NCBI RefSeq assembly: GCF_907164575.1
Contig: NZ_CAJQYY010000030.1
Location: 1-64,000 of the forward strand
Length of the DNA stretch: 64,000 nucleotides
Reading direction: 5' to 3'
Origin: Paraburkholderia gardini
GTDB taxonomy: Bacteria > Pseudomonadota > Gammaproteobacteria > Burkholderiales > Burkholderiaceae
Under the pieces are notes generated by a model. That model had not been told where the DNA came from. It ran no database searches and saw nothing but the letters and a program-made list of their open reading frames with translations. Positions 33,130-42,177 of the stretch are shown here, in pieces (within the stretch, counting starts at the first letter, position 1; each line of letters starts with the position of its first letter). A program made the position numbers and the translations under genes.

Positions 33130-33789
33130 TTATCTCCTCATCCCGTCGAGACCAAAGGTCATCCGGCGTTCAAGCTTGCGCACGCCGAACGAAATCAGGC
33201 AGGCCATTGCGAAATACAGCGCGAGAATCGTCGCGAACGGTATCAGCGTATTGCCGGTTTGCGCGCGTACGACCTGCGCCTGGAACGTCATGTCGCCAAG
33301 CGAGATCAGCGAGACGACTGCCGTGCCCTTGAGCAGCTCGATCGCGTTGTTGCCAAAGGTCGGCAGCATCAGCGGCAAGGCTTGCGGCAGGATCACGTGA
33401 CGCATGCGCTGATACGTGGACAGATTCAACGCGACGCATGCACTCCGCTGCTCGTCGCCGATCGCGACGATCGCGCCACGTACTACTTCGGCGCCGTACG
33501 CGCCCACGTTCAAGCCGAGTGCGAGCACGCCGGCCTGGAGCGGCGTCAGTGTGAATCCGACCATCGGCAATACGAAATACGCCCAGAACAGCTGGACGAA
33601 TACCGACGTGCCGCGGAAAAACTCGATATACGAGGTAGCGAGCGCGCGCACCGCAAGGAATCGGGACAGCCGCCCGAGTCCCGCGACGAAGGCCATCACG
33701 AGCGCAAGCACCGTCCCCATCACAGTGAGTTCAACGGTTGCCTCCGCGCCTTTCAGAATCAGCAGCAGATAGCCGGACCAGTCGTTCAT
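33130..33789 (-). CDS. ehuC: Ectoine ABC importer permease EhuC, first copy
   Basis: 219 residues, HisQ/M-type permease: LLLILKGAEATVELTVMGTVLALVMAFVAGLGRLS, then SYIEFFRGTSVFVQLFWAYFVLPMVGFTLTPLQAGVLALGLNVGAYGAEVVRGAI, and the EAA loop GDEQRSACVALNLSTYQRMRHVILPQALPLMLPTFGNNAIELLKGTAVVSLISLGDMTF. The GTAVVSLISLGDMTFQA segment is characteristic of EhuC-type permeases and also appears (GTSLVSLITLSDLTFRA) in the second copy at 48082. It lies between ehuB and ehuD. Confidence 0.88.
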   Translation of the reverse strand: MNDWSGYLLLILKGAEATVELTVMGTVLALVMAFVAGLGRLSRFLAVRALATSYIEFFRGTSVFVQLFWAYFVLPMVGFTLTPLQAGVLALGLNVGAYGAEVVRGAIVAIGDEQRSACVALNLSTYQRMRHVILPQALPLMLPTFGNNAIELLKGTAVVSLISLGDMTFQAQVVRAQTGNTLIPFATILALYFAMACLISFGVRKLERRMTFGLDGMRR

Positions 33790-33862
33790 GAGCGCACCTC
33801 GCAGGCAACGGAATGACCGTCTGGCGTGCTACTGCATAGCGTGCCAGACGGCCTGGGCAGAT

Positions 33863-34705
33863 CTAGTTCTTCGCCGCGCACAACTTGTCGCGGGTCGTCG
33901 ACATCGCCGCCTTTGCCGAGAATCCGTACGGCTCGACGATCTTTGCGAACTCGCCGGATTCCTTCATCTTCTTCAGTTCGACGTCGAAAGCATCGCGCAG
34001 TGCGGTGTCCTGCTTGCGAAATGCCACGCCGTCGCATTGCACGGGCGTGCCCTGCACCGGCGCGATCGATTCGAGGTTCGCGTCTTTCGCTTTGGTGAGC
34101 AGGTCGCTGATCGACAACAGCGGCAGTGCGAACGCATCGATGCGACCGTCCTGCAGCATCTTCAGTCCACTCTGACCGTCCGGCACGATGATGACGCGTT
34201 CGGTCGGAATATGCGCGGCGGTCGCGAGTTTCTGTTCGGTCGTGCCGCCTTCGACGCCGATCACAGCCGCAGGATCCCTGGCGATTTCCTCGTAGGTCTT
34301 GATGCTTTTGGTGTTGCCCTTCTTGACGGCGAACGCCTCCACCGCGCACAGCACCGGCTCCGAATACGCGACGGCGGCGCAGCGCTGCGGCGTCATGAAG
34401 AGACCCGCTGCGATCGCATCATGCCGTCCCACCGCGAGGCCCGGAATCATCGCGCCATACTCGGAGATCGACGCGACGATATCGTTGACACCCAGCTTCC
34501 TGAACACCGCACGCGCCACATCAGGCCCGGCGCCCGTCACCTTGCCGTCGGCGCCGACCGCGGTAAACGGCGGTTCGTTGGCGATCGCGATGCGCGCGAA
34601 ACCTTGCTCCCTGAGTTGCGCCAGTTTGTCCTGCGCGGCGACCGCAAGGCCGGTCAAGGTCAGCAGCGACAACGTCCCCGTGATCAGAATCCCTTTCAAT
34701 TTCAT
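33863..34705 (-). CDS. ehuB: Ectoine/5-hydroxyectoine-binding protein EhuB, first copy
   Basis: 280 residues: signal peptide (MKLKGILITGTLSLLTLTGLAVAA), then a type-II (HisJ-like) periplasmic fold. Residues expected to build the ectoine box are recognisable: Glu and Phe in IANEPPFTAVG, Tyr in SEYGAMIPGL, Phe and Arg in GLFMTPQRCAAVAYSEP. This is the Glu/Phe/Tyr/Phe/Arg set reported for Sinorhizobium EhuB, whose aromatic cage holds the compatible solute through cation-pi contacts. A second EhuB at 47122 differs at two of these positions. It follows ehuA in the minus-strand operon ehuABCD-eutA. Confidence 0.87.
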   Translation of the reverse strand: MKLKGILITGTLSLLTLTGLAVAAQDKLAQLREQGFARIAIANEPPFTAVGADGKVTGAGPDVARAVFRKLGVNDIVASISEYGAMIPGLAVGRHDAIAAGLFMTPQRCAAVAYSEPVLCAVEAFAVKKGNTKSIKTYEEIARDPAAVIGVEGGTTEQKLATAAHIPTERVIIVPDGQSGLKMLQDGRIDAFALPLLSISDLLTKAKDANLESIAPVQGTPVQCDGVAFRKQDTALRDAFDVELKKMKESGEFAKIVEPYGFSAKAAMSTTRDKLCAAKN

Positions 34706-34774
34706 GATTTTTGGCTCCTAAAGCGTGGTGGTGTGCAACGACAGGCGTGTGTGGCGTGGTGTGGTATACGACGG

Positions 34775-35560
34775 TCAGATCCGGCGCCCCCCCGCGATGA
34801 TCTTGCGAAGAAATGCCTTGGTGCGCTCATGCTCTGGATGACTGAAGATATCTTCGGGCTTGCCCTCCTCCACGATCCTGCCGCGGTCGAAAAACAGCAC
34901 ACGGTCGGCAAAATCGTGTGCGAAACCCATTTCATGCGTGACGAGCAACATCGTCATGTCGGTCTGTCTGGCGAGCCGCTGCATCACGTTCAGCACTTCT
35001 TCCACAAGCTCGGGATCGAGCGCTGAAGTCACTTCGTCGAACAGCATGATTCTCGGTGCGAGGGCAAGCGCCCGCGCGATTGCCACGCGCTGCTTCTGGC
35101 CGCCGGACAGTTGCGCCGGACGGCTCTTTGCCTTGTCGGCCATTCCGACCATGTCGAGTAGTTCCAGCGCACGCTTTTCCGCCGACTCGCGGCTCTCGCC
35201 CTTGGTCAGCATTGGCGCGAGCGTCACGTTATCGAGCACGCTCTTGTGCGGAAACAGATTGAAGTGCTGGAAGACCATGCCGATCTTCTCGCGCATCCTC
35301 TGCAGATGGCGCTCGTTCGCAGGCACCATCTGGCCGCCGCGCGGCATATGAAACAGCTGCTCGCCGTCTACTTCGATGTGGCCGCCATCGATCGATTCGA
35401 GCGTCATCAGAATGCGCAGGATCGTGGTCTTGCCGGAACCCGACGGGCCGATCAGCGCGAGCTTCTCGCCCGGCATCACGTCGAGCGAGAGTTCGTCGAG
35501 CACGGTCAGCGCGCCATAACGCTTCGTGATGCGATCAATACTGATCAACGGCTTCGTCAT
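34775..35560 (-). CDS. ehuA: Ectoine ABC importer ATPase EhuA, first copy
   Basis: 261 residues. Walker A is GPSGSGKTTILR near 36, the Q-loop is KIGMVFQHFNLFPHKSV, the signature is LSGGQKQRVAIARALALAPRIMLFDEVTSALDPELVEEVL with Walker B, and the switch is VTHEM. The MFQHFNLFPH signature and short C-terminus are typical of polar-amino-acid importers. GGAGG five bases before ATG 35560 rules out the 87-residue upstream extension. It is the first gene of the minus-strand ehuABCD-eutA operon, whose promoter carries the long ectoine-region element at 35751-35790. Confidence 0.9.
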   Translation of the reverse strand: MTKPLISIDRITKRYGALTVLDELSLDVMPGEKLALIGPSGSGKTTILRILMTLESIDGGHIEVDGEQLFHMPRGGQMVPANERHLQRMREKIGMVFQHFNLFPHKSVLDNVTLAPMLTKGESRESAEKRALELLDMVGMADKAKSRPAQLSGGQKQRVAIARALALAPRIMLFDEVTSALDPELVEEVLNVMQRLARQTDMTMLLVTHEMGFAHDFADRVLFFDRGRIVEEGKPEDIFSHPEHERTKAFLRKIIAGGRRI

Positions 35561-36069
35561 CGACGCCTCCCGGCGTGGCAAAAAGGTGTCGCCAGATGCG
35601 GCCGGGCAGTCCGGGGGAAGGGTCGCCGGGGCGACGCCTGAAACGCCCAGCATGTCGGTGACTCGCGCGGTGTTCATATCGATCCGGTTCCCGTTCGTCA
35701 TACCTGACCTCATTGAATGGGGTGCTGCGAGAACAACTCTGCAAACGAGAATACAAAGCCATATTCGGTATCCGATTGCTCTAGAACAATTCTTTTCCCC
35801 GCGAAAACCGGGCCACGCCATAAGGCGAAAGGCTGTCCGGGCAAGAAGCCGGCGTGCGGGTCAGGGACAACACCTATAAGCGCAGCGCGAAAAAGCTGAC
35901 GATGTCGCCAGGTTCCACGCCCCCGGTTCAGGTCGGTGGCGAAGATTGAACTAGCACATTAAAAGCCGTTTTTCGCGGCATTAGACTGCGGCCATCAAAG
36001 CCTGCAGGTGTCTCATTGCGTGCACGAGGCACCGCCTTTCGCAACGACGTCACGAAGAGAGAGGGGAAG
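35561..36069. other. 509-bp divergent control region between ehuA and doeA
   Basis: There is no credible gene here. It holds the bipartite conserved element at 35751-35790 (described separately) about 190 bp from ehuA and 280 bp from doeA. Sequence from 35800 to 36060 is otherwise unremarkable; GAGAGGGGAAG provides a strong ribosome binding site for doeA. The length suggests separate promoters for the two directions. Confidence 0.6.
35751..35790. promoter_or_regulatory. Bipartite EnuR-type element, copy A
   Basis: ATACAAAGCCATATT (35751-35765), 9-bp spacer, then the near-palindrome ATTGCTCTAGAACAAT (35775-35790). Copy B at 46968-47008 in the opposite orientation has the identical 15-mer and 14 of 16 bases of the second box with a 10-bp spacer. 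It lies upstream of ehuA, with doeA on the other side. Conservation over 40 bp in otherwise unrelated intergenic DNA marks it as a protein-binding site, presumably for the MocR-type regulator EnuR. Confidence 0.75.
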
Positions 36070-37290
36070 ATGTCAGATACAACGCAACAGGAACCGCGGA
36101 CCACGGCGCCCGTCGTACGCCTGCCATTCGAACGTGCCGAATACGCCGCCCGTATCGGCAAGACGCGCAAGGCAATGCAGGCGGCAGGGATCGAATTGCT
36201 GATCGTCTCCGATCCGACCAACATGGCGTGGCTCACCGGTTATGACGGCTGGTCGTTCTACGTGCATCAGTGCGTGCTGCTCGCGCTGGACGGCGAACCG
36301 GTCTGGTTCGGCCGTGGCCAGGACGCGAACGGTGCAAAGCGCACCGTGTTCATGGAGCACGGGCAGATAGTCGGATATCCGGATCATTACGTGCAGTCGG
36401 CCGTGCGGCATCCGATGGACTACCTCGCGCGTGAGGTAATCGAAGCGCGCGGCTGGGGCGCGTTGAAGATCGGCGTGGAAATGGACAACTACTATTTCAG
36501 CGCCGCGGCTTATCGCTCGCTCGTCGCTCATCTGCCGAAGGCGAAATGGCAGGACGCAACCAGCCTCGTGAACTGGCAGCGCGCCGTCAAGTCGCCGCGT
36601 GAAATCGAATACATGCGCGTGGCCGCACGCATCGTCGAAAAGATGCATGCGCATATCGTCGAGCGGATCGAACCCGGCATGCGCAAGAACGATCTCGTCG
36701 CCGAGATCTACTCGGCGGGTATTACCGGCGTCGACGGTTACGGTGGCGACTATCCGGCAATCGTGCCGCTGTTGCCGACCGGCGCCGATGCCGCGGCCCC
36801 GCATCTGACCTGGGACGACACGCCCTTCGCCAGGGACGCGGGCACGTTCTTCGAAATCGCCGGCTGCTTCAAGCGCTATCACTGCCCGCAATCGCGCACC
36901 GTGTACCTCGGCAAGCCGCCGAAGCATTTCATCGACGGCGAGCGCGCGGTGGTGGAAGGCATCGAGGCAGGCCTCGCCGCCGCCAGACCCGGCAACACGT
37001 GCGAAGACATCGCCAACGCGTTCTTCGCGATGCTGCACAAATACGGCATCGAGAAAAACAGCCGCTGCGGCTATCCGATCGGTGCGAGCTATCCGCCTGA
37101 CTGGGGCGAACGCACGATGAGCCTGCGGCCGGGGGACAAGACGGTCCTCGAACCGGGCATGACGTTTCACTTCATGCCCGGACTGTGGCTCGACGACTGG
37201 GGACTCGAAATCACCGAAAGCATTCTGATTACGGAGTCCGGTGTCGAGACGTTCTGCAACACGCCGCGCAAGCTGTTCGTCAAACCATAA
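36070..37290 (+). CDS. doeA: Ectoine hydrolase DoeA
   Basis: 406 residues, M24 (creatinase/Xaa-Pro peptidase-like) fold. The N-terminal creatinase domain starts FERAEYAARIGKTRKAMQAAGIELLIVSDPTNMAWLTGYDGWSFYVHQ; the C-terminal pita-bread domain has GNTCEDIANAFFAML and ERTMSLRPGDKTVLEPGMTFHFMPGLW. DoeA opens the ectoine ring to N-alpha-acetyl-L-2,4-diaminobutyrate, the committed step and the source of the EnuR inducer. The start is set by GAGAGGGGAAG. It is divergent from ehuA and followed by an MDR reductase gene on the same strand. Confidence 0.9.
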   Translation: MSDTTQQEPRTTAPVVRLPFERAEYAARIGKTRKAMQAAGIELLIVSDPTNMAWLTGYDGWSFYVHQCVLLALDGEPVWFGRGQDANGAKRTVFMEHGQIVGYPDHYVQSAVRHPMDYLAREVIEARGWGALKIGVEMDNYYFSAAAYRSLVAHLPKAKWQDATSLVNWQRAVKSPREIEYMRVAARIVEKMHAHIVERIEPGMRKNDLVAEIYSAGITGVDGYGGDYPAIVPLLPTGADAAAPHLTWDDTPFARDAGTFFEIAGCFKRYHCPQSRTVYLGKPPKHFIDGERAVVEGIEAGLAAARPGNTCEDIANAFFAMLHKYGIEKNSRCGYPIGASYPPDWGERTMSLRPGDKTVLEPGMTFHFMPGLWLDDWGLEITESILITESGVETFCNTPRKLFVKP

Positions 37291-37351
37291 GCTCACCTAC
37301 CCCTGTGCCGCCGCGGCCGCGTCGCGCACAGGGACACGTTAAAGGGAAAAC

Positions 37352-38446
37352 ATGCTTCCCAGAACAATGAAGGCCGTCGTGCTGACCGACCACGGCGGCC
37401 TCGACAAACTCGTCTATCGCGACGACGTGCCGGTTCCCGCCTGCCAGGCCGGCGAAGTGTTGCTCGAAGTCACCGCTTGCGGGCTGAACAATACCGACGT
37501 ATGGGTCCGCGAGGGCGCATACGGTACGGACGACGATCCGCAAGCCGTCTCCACCTGGCGGCGCGGCCGCTCGACGCTGTCGTTCCCGCGCATTCAGGGC
37601 GCGGATATTGTCGGACGTGTGGTCGCGGTGGGCAGCGGGGTCAGCGATGCCCGTATCGGCGAACGCGTGATCGTCGATGCATCGATTTATAACCGCGACG
37701 ACGACAGCCTCGCCGATATCGACTACATCGGCCACGGCCGCGACGGCGGTTACGCCGAATACACCGCAGTGCCCGCGGAGAGCGCACATCGTGTCGATTC
37801 CACTTACTCCGACGCCGAACTCGCGACGTTCTGGTGCGCGTATCACACCGGCGAACAGATGATCGAACGCGCTGCGGTAAAAAGCGGCGAAACGGTGCTC
37901 ATCACGGGCGCCTCCGGCGGTGTCGGCTCGGGAATCATTCAACTGTGCCGCGCACGCGGGGCGATTCCGTATGCCGTGGTCAGCAAGGGCAAGGAAGATG
38001 CGGTGCTCAAACTCGGCGCGCAAGGCGTGATGCTTCGCGACAGCGAGAATTTCGCCACGGAAGTAGAACGGATGACCGGTGGGCGGCCGGTCGATATCGT
38101 GGCCGACCTGGTCGGCGGCGCGCTGTTCGGCAAGCTGCTCAATGTGCTTCGGCCGGAAGGCCGTTACACCACGGCCGGTGCCATTGCCGGACCGGTAGTC
38201 CAGCTGGACCTGCGCACGATGTACCTGAAGCAGTTACAGCTGAACGGGTCTTCGCAAGGGACGCGCGGCGCCTTCAAACGCGTGCTCGGTTATATCCAGG
38301 CCGGCACGATCAAGCCCATTCTGGCTGCGATGTATCCCCTGTCGCAGTTCCATGAAGCGCAAACGCAATTCATGGCCAGGCGCTTCGTGGGCAACATCGT
38401 TGTGATTCCAGACCGGCACTACACGCAAGCCACAAAACAGGCCTGA
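37352..38446 (+). CDS. MDR-family (quinone oxidoreductase-like) dehydrogenase in the ectoine region
   Basis: 364 residues. Medium-chain dehydrogenase fold: GroES-like N-terminus (MKAVVLTDHGGLDKLVYRDDVPVPACQAGEVLLEVTACGLNNTDVWVREGAYG) and Rossmann loop ITGASGGVGSGIIQLCRA near 190. The usual catalytic-zinc motif GxxxCGxDxH is altered (CGLNNTD) and the four-Cys structural-zinc lobe is absent, which fits a zinc-independent, NADPH-dependent quinone- or enoyl-type reductase rather than an alcohol dehydrogenase. It is co-directional with doeA, 61 bp apart, ending at a strong terminator. I know of no fixed role in the ectoine pathway; handling 5-hydroxyectoine or an aldehyde intermediate is conceivable. 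Confidence 0.72.
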   Translation: MLPRTMKAVVLTDHGGLDKLVYRDDVPVPACQAGEVLLEVTACGLNNTDVWVREGAYGTDDDPQAVSTWRRGRSTLSFPRIQGADIVGRVVAVGSGVSDARIGERVIVDASIYNRDDDSLADIDYIGHGRDGGYAEYTAVPAESAHRVDSTYSDAELATFWCAYHTGEQMIERAAVKSGETVLITGASGGVGSGIIQLCRARGAIPYAVVSKGKEDAVLKLGAQGVMLRDSENFATEVERMTGGRPVDIVADLVGGALFGKLLNVLRPEGRYTTAGAIAGPVVQLDLRTMYLKQLQLNGSSQGTRGAFKRVLGYIQAGTIKPILAAMYPLSQFHEAQTQFMARRFVGNIVVIPDRHYTQATKQA

Positions 38447-38467
38447 ATAGCGGGCCTGCATAACACA

Positions 38468-38505
38468 CAGCCGGGCCAGCGATCATCCGCTGGCCCGGCT
38501 GTTTT
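38468..38505 (+). terminator. Rho-independent terminator of doeA-MDR unit
   Basis: CAGCCGGGCCAGCG (38468-38481), loop ATCATC, CGCTGGCCCGGCTG (38488-38501), then TTTTCTACT. A perfect 14-bp GC-rich stem with a T-run on the plus strand, between the MDR stop (38446) and the convergent doeD stop (38588). Confidence 0.9.
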
Positions 38506-38587
38506 CTACTCGCTTCCCATACGATCATCGACTGGAACACCGGTGTGTGCCACCACTCGCTGCGGCACACACCGGCGCGTCGCTTCG

Positions 38588-39985
38588 TTACGCGGAGGCT
38601 GCTGGAGCCAGAACCTGCGACGCGACTTCATCCACCGCTTCACGTGCCAGCCTCACGATTTCGTCCACCTCATCACGCGTGGTGATCAACGGCGGCGCGA
38701 AGCCCAGGATGTCGCCGTGCGGCATGGCGCGCGCGATCAACCCGCGCTGCAACGCGGCAGCGGAGACGCGCGGGCCGACCTTCAGCGTCGCATCGAATGG
38801 TTGACGCCCGTCCTTGTCGGCCATGAATTCGAGCGCGGCCAGCATGCCCACGCCGCGCACTTCGCCGACCAGCGGATGAGAATCGAACGCCGTGTGCAAC
38901 TGTTCGAGCAGATACGCACCGGTTTGCGCCGCGTTCTGCGTGAGATTCTCACGCTCGAGAATATCGAGGTTCGCGAGCGCCGCGGCGGCGCAGATCGGGT
39001 GACCCGAGTAGGTCCAGCCATGCCCCATCGCGCCGGATTCCTGCGATGCCTTGTCGATCACGTCCCACACGCCTTCGCTGACGATCACGCCCGACAGCGG
39101 CGCATACGCGCTGGTCAAACCCTTCGCCACGGTGATCAGATCCGGCGTGATGCCGTAGTGTTGCGCGCCCATCTTCGAGCCGAGTCGGCCGAAACCGCAC
39201 ACCACTTCATCGCAGATCATCAGGATGTCGTGCTTCTTCAACACCTGCTGGATCGCCGGCCAGTAACCCGCCGGCGGCGGCAGGATGCCGCCCGTGCCCA
39301 TCACCGGTTCGGCGATGAAGGCCGCGATCGTATTCGCGCCTTCCTTCGCAATCAGTTTTTCCAGTTCCTCCACACAGTACGCAACGAATTGCGCCTCGTT
39401 CATGCCGGCCGGCGCCTGCCGGTACCAGTGCGGACACACCGTATGCTTGACACGCTCGACCGGCAAATCGAAATACTGATGGAAGCTCGGCAAGCCGGTC
39501 AGACTGCCGGTGACGATTCCCGAACCGTGATACCCGCGCTGGCGCGAGATGATTTTCTTCTTGTCCGGGCGGCCCTTCACGTTGTTGTAATACCAGACGA
39601 GCTTGATCTGCGTTTCGTTCGCGTCCGAACCGGACATGCCGTAGTACACCTTCTTCATGCCCTGCGGCGCCCAGTCGATGATGCGCGACGACAGTTCGAT
39701 GATCGTATCCGTCGAGTGACCGACGTACGTGTGGTAGTACGCCAGCTTCTTCGCCTGCTCGTAGATCGCTTCGGCAACCTCGGTGCGGCCATAGCCGATG
39801 TTCACGCAATACAGACCCGCGAAAGCGTCGATAAACGTCTTGCCTTGATGGTCTTCGATGCGAATGCCTTTCGCACCGGTCACGATGCGCCCGGGCAGTG
39901 CCCCGCTCGCATGGTCGTGAGCGTGCGTCGACGGATGCATGAAGTGCGCGCGATCGGCGTCGAAGAGTTGGTCGAGCTGGGTCAT
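38588..39985 (-). CDS. doeD: Diaminobutyrate aminotransferase DoeD (class III, PLP)
   Basis: 465 residues, class III aminotransferase. GMSGSDANETQIKLVWYYNN near 117, FIAEPVMGTGGILPPPAGYW, LMICDEVVCGFGRLG and TVAKGLTSAYAPLSG (PLP-binding Lys near 286) are the family motifs. DoeD converts L-2,4-diaminobutyrate to L-aspartate beta-semialdehyde. The length and C-terminal region exceed those of EctB and agree with catabolic transaminases. It is the last gene of the minus-strand unit eutB-eutC-doeB-doeX-doeC-doeD. General annotation pipelines might call it an omega-amino-acid aminotransferase. Confidence 0.82.
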   Translation of the reverse strand: MTQLDQLFDADRAHFMHPSTHAHDHASGALPGRIVTGAKGIRIEDHQGKTFIDAFAGLYCVNIGYGRTEVAEAIYEQAKKLAYYHTYVGHSTDTIIELSSRIIDWAPQGMKKVYYGMSGSDANETQIKLVWYYNNVKGRPDKKKIISRQRGYHGSGIVTGSLTGLPSFHQYFDLPVERVKHTVCPHWYRQAPAGMNEAQFVAYCVEELEKLIAKEGANTIAAFIAEPVMGTGGILPPPAGYWPAIQQVLKKHDILMICDEVVCGFGRLGSKMGAQHYGITPDLITVAKGLTSAYAPLSGVIVSEGVWDVIDKASQESGAMGHGWTYSGHPICAAAALANLDILERENLTQNAAQTGAYLLEQLHTAFDSHPLVGEVRGVGMLAALEFMADKDGRQPFDATLKVGPRVSAAALQRGLIARAMPHGDILGFAPPLITTRDEVDEIVRLAREAVDEVASQVLAPAASA

Positions 39986-40026
39986 GAGAAGCTCCTTTAT
40001 ATGATCGATGAGAGGACTGGATGGGC

Positions 40027-41535
40027 TCAGGCGGTCGCAGCCGCTGCGCGGTGAGCGGGAAGGCTGCCGGTTACCGGCAAACCGAGTTGGCCGAGGCAGA
40101 AATAACGGGTTTCGACAAACGGCTCGAAGCCTTCGACCCCGCCTTCGCGGCCGAGTCCGGATGATTTGATGCCGCCGAATGGAATCGGCGCGCCGGTGAA
40201 TTTCGCGCCGTTTACCGACACCATGGCGAAGTCGAGACGGCGAATCAGTTGAAACACCGTGTTGAGATCTTTCGCGCAGACATACGCGGCGAGGCCGTAT
40301 TCGGTGTCGTTCGCGCGTTCAATGGCTTCGTCGAGCGAGTCGAACGGCGAGACCGCCGAGATCGGCGCAAAGTTTTCTTCGTCGTAGATGCGCATGCCGG
40401 GCGCGGCGTCCGCGACCACGGTCGGTTCGAAAAACCAGCCTCCGCGTTCATGGGCCGCGCCGCCGGCCGTAATGCGCGCGCCCTTCTCTTTCGCATCGGC
40501 AATGCGCTGCGCGGTGGCGTCGAACGCCGCCTGATGCATCAGCGGACCGACGTCCACGTCCGCTTCGAATGCAGCACCGACCTTCAGCGCTTTCACGGCT
40601 TCGCTATATTGCGCGACGAACGCTTCGTACAGCGGGCGGGCAACGAAGATGCGATTCGCCGCGCAGCAGTCCTGACCCGAAGTCTGAAACTTCGCCGCGA
40701 TCGCGACGCGTACAGCCTGATCGGGATCGGCATCTTCGGTCACGATGAAGGGCGCGTTGCCGCCGAGTTCGAGTGCCGTCTTCTTGATGCCGGCCTGGGC
40801 CGCGGTCTGCATGACCAGCGCGCCGACGCGCGTTGAACCCGTGAAGCTCACCGAGCGCACCCGGGTATCGCGCACCAGCGTTTCCATCGCCATTTGCGGC
40901 TCGCCGAGCACGACATTGAATACGCCTGCGGGAAAGCCCGCTTCTTCCGCGAGTTGTGCGAGCGCGAGCGCGGAGAACGGCGTTTCATGCGCGGGCTTCA
41001 CCACCACGCTGCAACCGGCGGCGAGCGCGGCGGCGGCCTTGCGCGTAATCATCGCGCAGGGGAAATTCCACGGCGTGATCAGCGCCGCCACACCGACCGG
41101 CTCGATCACCGTGCCCAGGTGCGCGCCGTCGATATGCGTGGGAATCGTGCGGCCGTTCAGACGTCGCACTTCATGCGCGAACCATTCGACGAAACTCGCG
41201 CCGTAGGCGATTTCGCCCCGCGCTTCGGCGAGCGGCTTGCCCTGCTCGAGCGACAGAATCGCAGCCAGGTCATGCTGATGGCGCAGGATCAGCTCATGCC
41301 AGCGCAACAGCAGTGCCGAGCGTTTAGCGACCGGCAGCCAGCGCCATGTAGAGAACGCACGCTGCGCCGCATCGACTGCTTCGGTGATTTGCGAGGCGTC
41401 GAGCATCGGCACGTGGCCGAGCACCGCCTGATTCGCCGGATTCTGCACGGCGACACTCGCGGCGCTCGCGCTATGTACCCAGCGTCCGTCGACGTAACAC
41501 AGCGATTTGAATAAAACCGGATGACCCAGCAACAT
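40027..41535 (-). CDS. doeC: Aspartate-semialdehyde dehydrogenase DoeC (ALDH family)
   Basis: 502 residues. The NAD(P)-binding motif FTGSTRVGALVMQTAAQAGIKKTALELGGNAPFIV (with the general-base Glu), catalytic Cys in SGQDCCAANRIFV near 295, and the FAPISAV and FGGIKSSGLGREGG ending identify a succinate-semialdehyde-type ALDH. DoeC oxidises L-aspartate beta-semialdehyde to L-aspartate, the last step of ectoine breakdown. AGGAG lies before ATG 41535; a longer upstream reading is rejected. It lies between doeX and doeD. Confidence 0.82.
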   Translation of the reverse strand: MLLGHPVLFKSLCYVDGRWVHSASAASVAVQNPANQAVLGHVPMLDASQITEAVDAAQRAFSTWRWLPVAKRSALLLRWHELILRHQHDLAAILSLEQGKPLAEARGEIAYGASFVEWFAHEVRRLNGRTIPTHIDGAHLGTVIEPVGVAALITPWNFPCAMITRKAAAALAAGCSVVVKPAHETPFSALALAQLAEEAGFPAGVFNVVLGEPQMAMETLVRDTRVRSVSFTGSTRVGALVMQTAAQAGIKKTALELGGNAPFIVTEDADPDQAVRVAIAAKFQTSGQDCCAANRIFVARPLYEAFVAQYSEAVKALKVGAAFEADVDVGPLMHQAAFDATAQRIADAKEKGARITAGGAAHERGGWFFEPTVVADAAPGMRIYDEENFAPISAVSPFDSLDEAIERANDTEYGLAAYVCAKDLNTVFQLIRRLDFAMVSVNGAKFTGAPIPFGGIKSSGLGREGGVEGFEPFVETRYFCLGQLGLPVTGSLPAHRAAAATA

Positions 41536-41678
41536 GACGATCTCCTGCGTGCGATGTATGTCTGTCACTGTACTTCCGGTGGCGAGGCGGTTTTTCTGGT
41601 TGTGACGTCGCAAAACCGGTGTTTTTTCTGGATTTCACCGCGACGCGTGGCGATTTTCTGGCGAGATCGCGATGCGCT

Positions 41679-42170
41679 TTAACTACCGTCGCCAATCGTC
41701 TGTTCCGCCCAGTCAGGCAAGCCTTCCGCGTTGCTCTTCACCACCTTCGTGACGATGTAGGTAAAGTACTTTTCGATACCCAGTTCGTCGGTCAGGAGCG
41801 AATCGATGAAGCGTTGGTAGTGGTCGATGTCGCGCGACATCACGTGCATCACATAGTCGACGCCGCCGCCTGTCGCGTGGCATTGCACGACCTCCGGTGC
41901 GGCGGCGATCCGCTCCTCGAAGCGCCGCATGTCGTGCGCGGTATGGCGCGCCAGCGTGACCTCGACCACCACGCGGCTGCCCTTGAAGGCGCGCACCCAG
42001 TCGATATCGGCGCGATAACCGCGAATCACGCCGCCCTCTTCCAGGCGTTTGACGCGCTCCCACGCCGGCGAGATTGACAGATTGATCTCCCCGGCGAGAT
42101 GCGACTTGGTGATGCGTCCGTCGTGCGCGAGGATGCGCAAAATCGCCAGATCGTAGCGGTCGAGTTTCAT
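41679..42170 (-). CDS. doeX: Lrp/AsnC-family regulator DoeX
   Basis: 163 residues. Winged helix-turn-helix MKLDRYDLAILRILAHDGRITKSHLAGEINLSISPAWERVKRLEEGGVIRGYRADIDW (residues 1-58) is followed by the RAM effector domain (VVVEVTLARHTAHDMRRFEERIAAAPEVVQCHATGGGVDYVMHVMSRDIDHYQRFIDSLL). In ectoine-catabolic operons the AsnC-type gene between the deacetylase and dehydrogenase genes is DoeX, which senses pathway metabolites. It is 7 bp after doeB. Confidence 0.87.
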   Translation of the reverse strand: MKLDRYDLAILRILAHDGRITKSHLAGEINLSISPAWERVKRLEEGGVIRGYRADIDWVRAFKGSRVVVEVTLARHTAHDMRRFEERIAAAPEVVQCHATGGGVDYVMHVMSRDIDHYQRFIDSLLTDELGIEKYFTYIVTKVVKSNAEGLPDWAEQTIGDGS

Positions 42171-42177
42171 CGCGAGA

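Noticed and set aside
35561..35821. 87-residue N-terminal extension of the first EhuA
   Set aside because: GGAGG precedes ATG 35560 and homologous ATPases start there; the extension covers the control region.
38543..40054. Plus-strand frame of 503 codons opposite doeD
   Set aside because: Antisense shadow; doeD carries all aminotransferase motifs.
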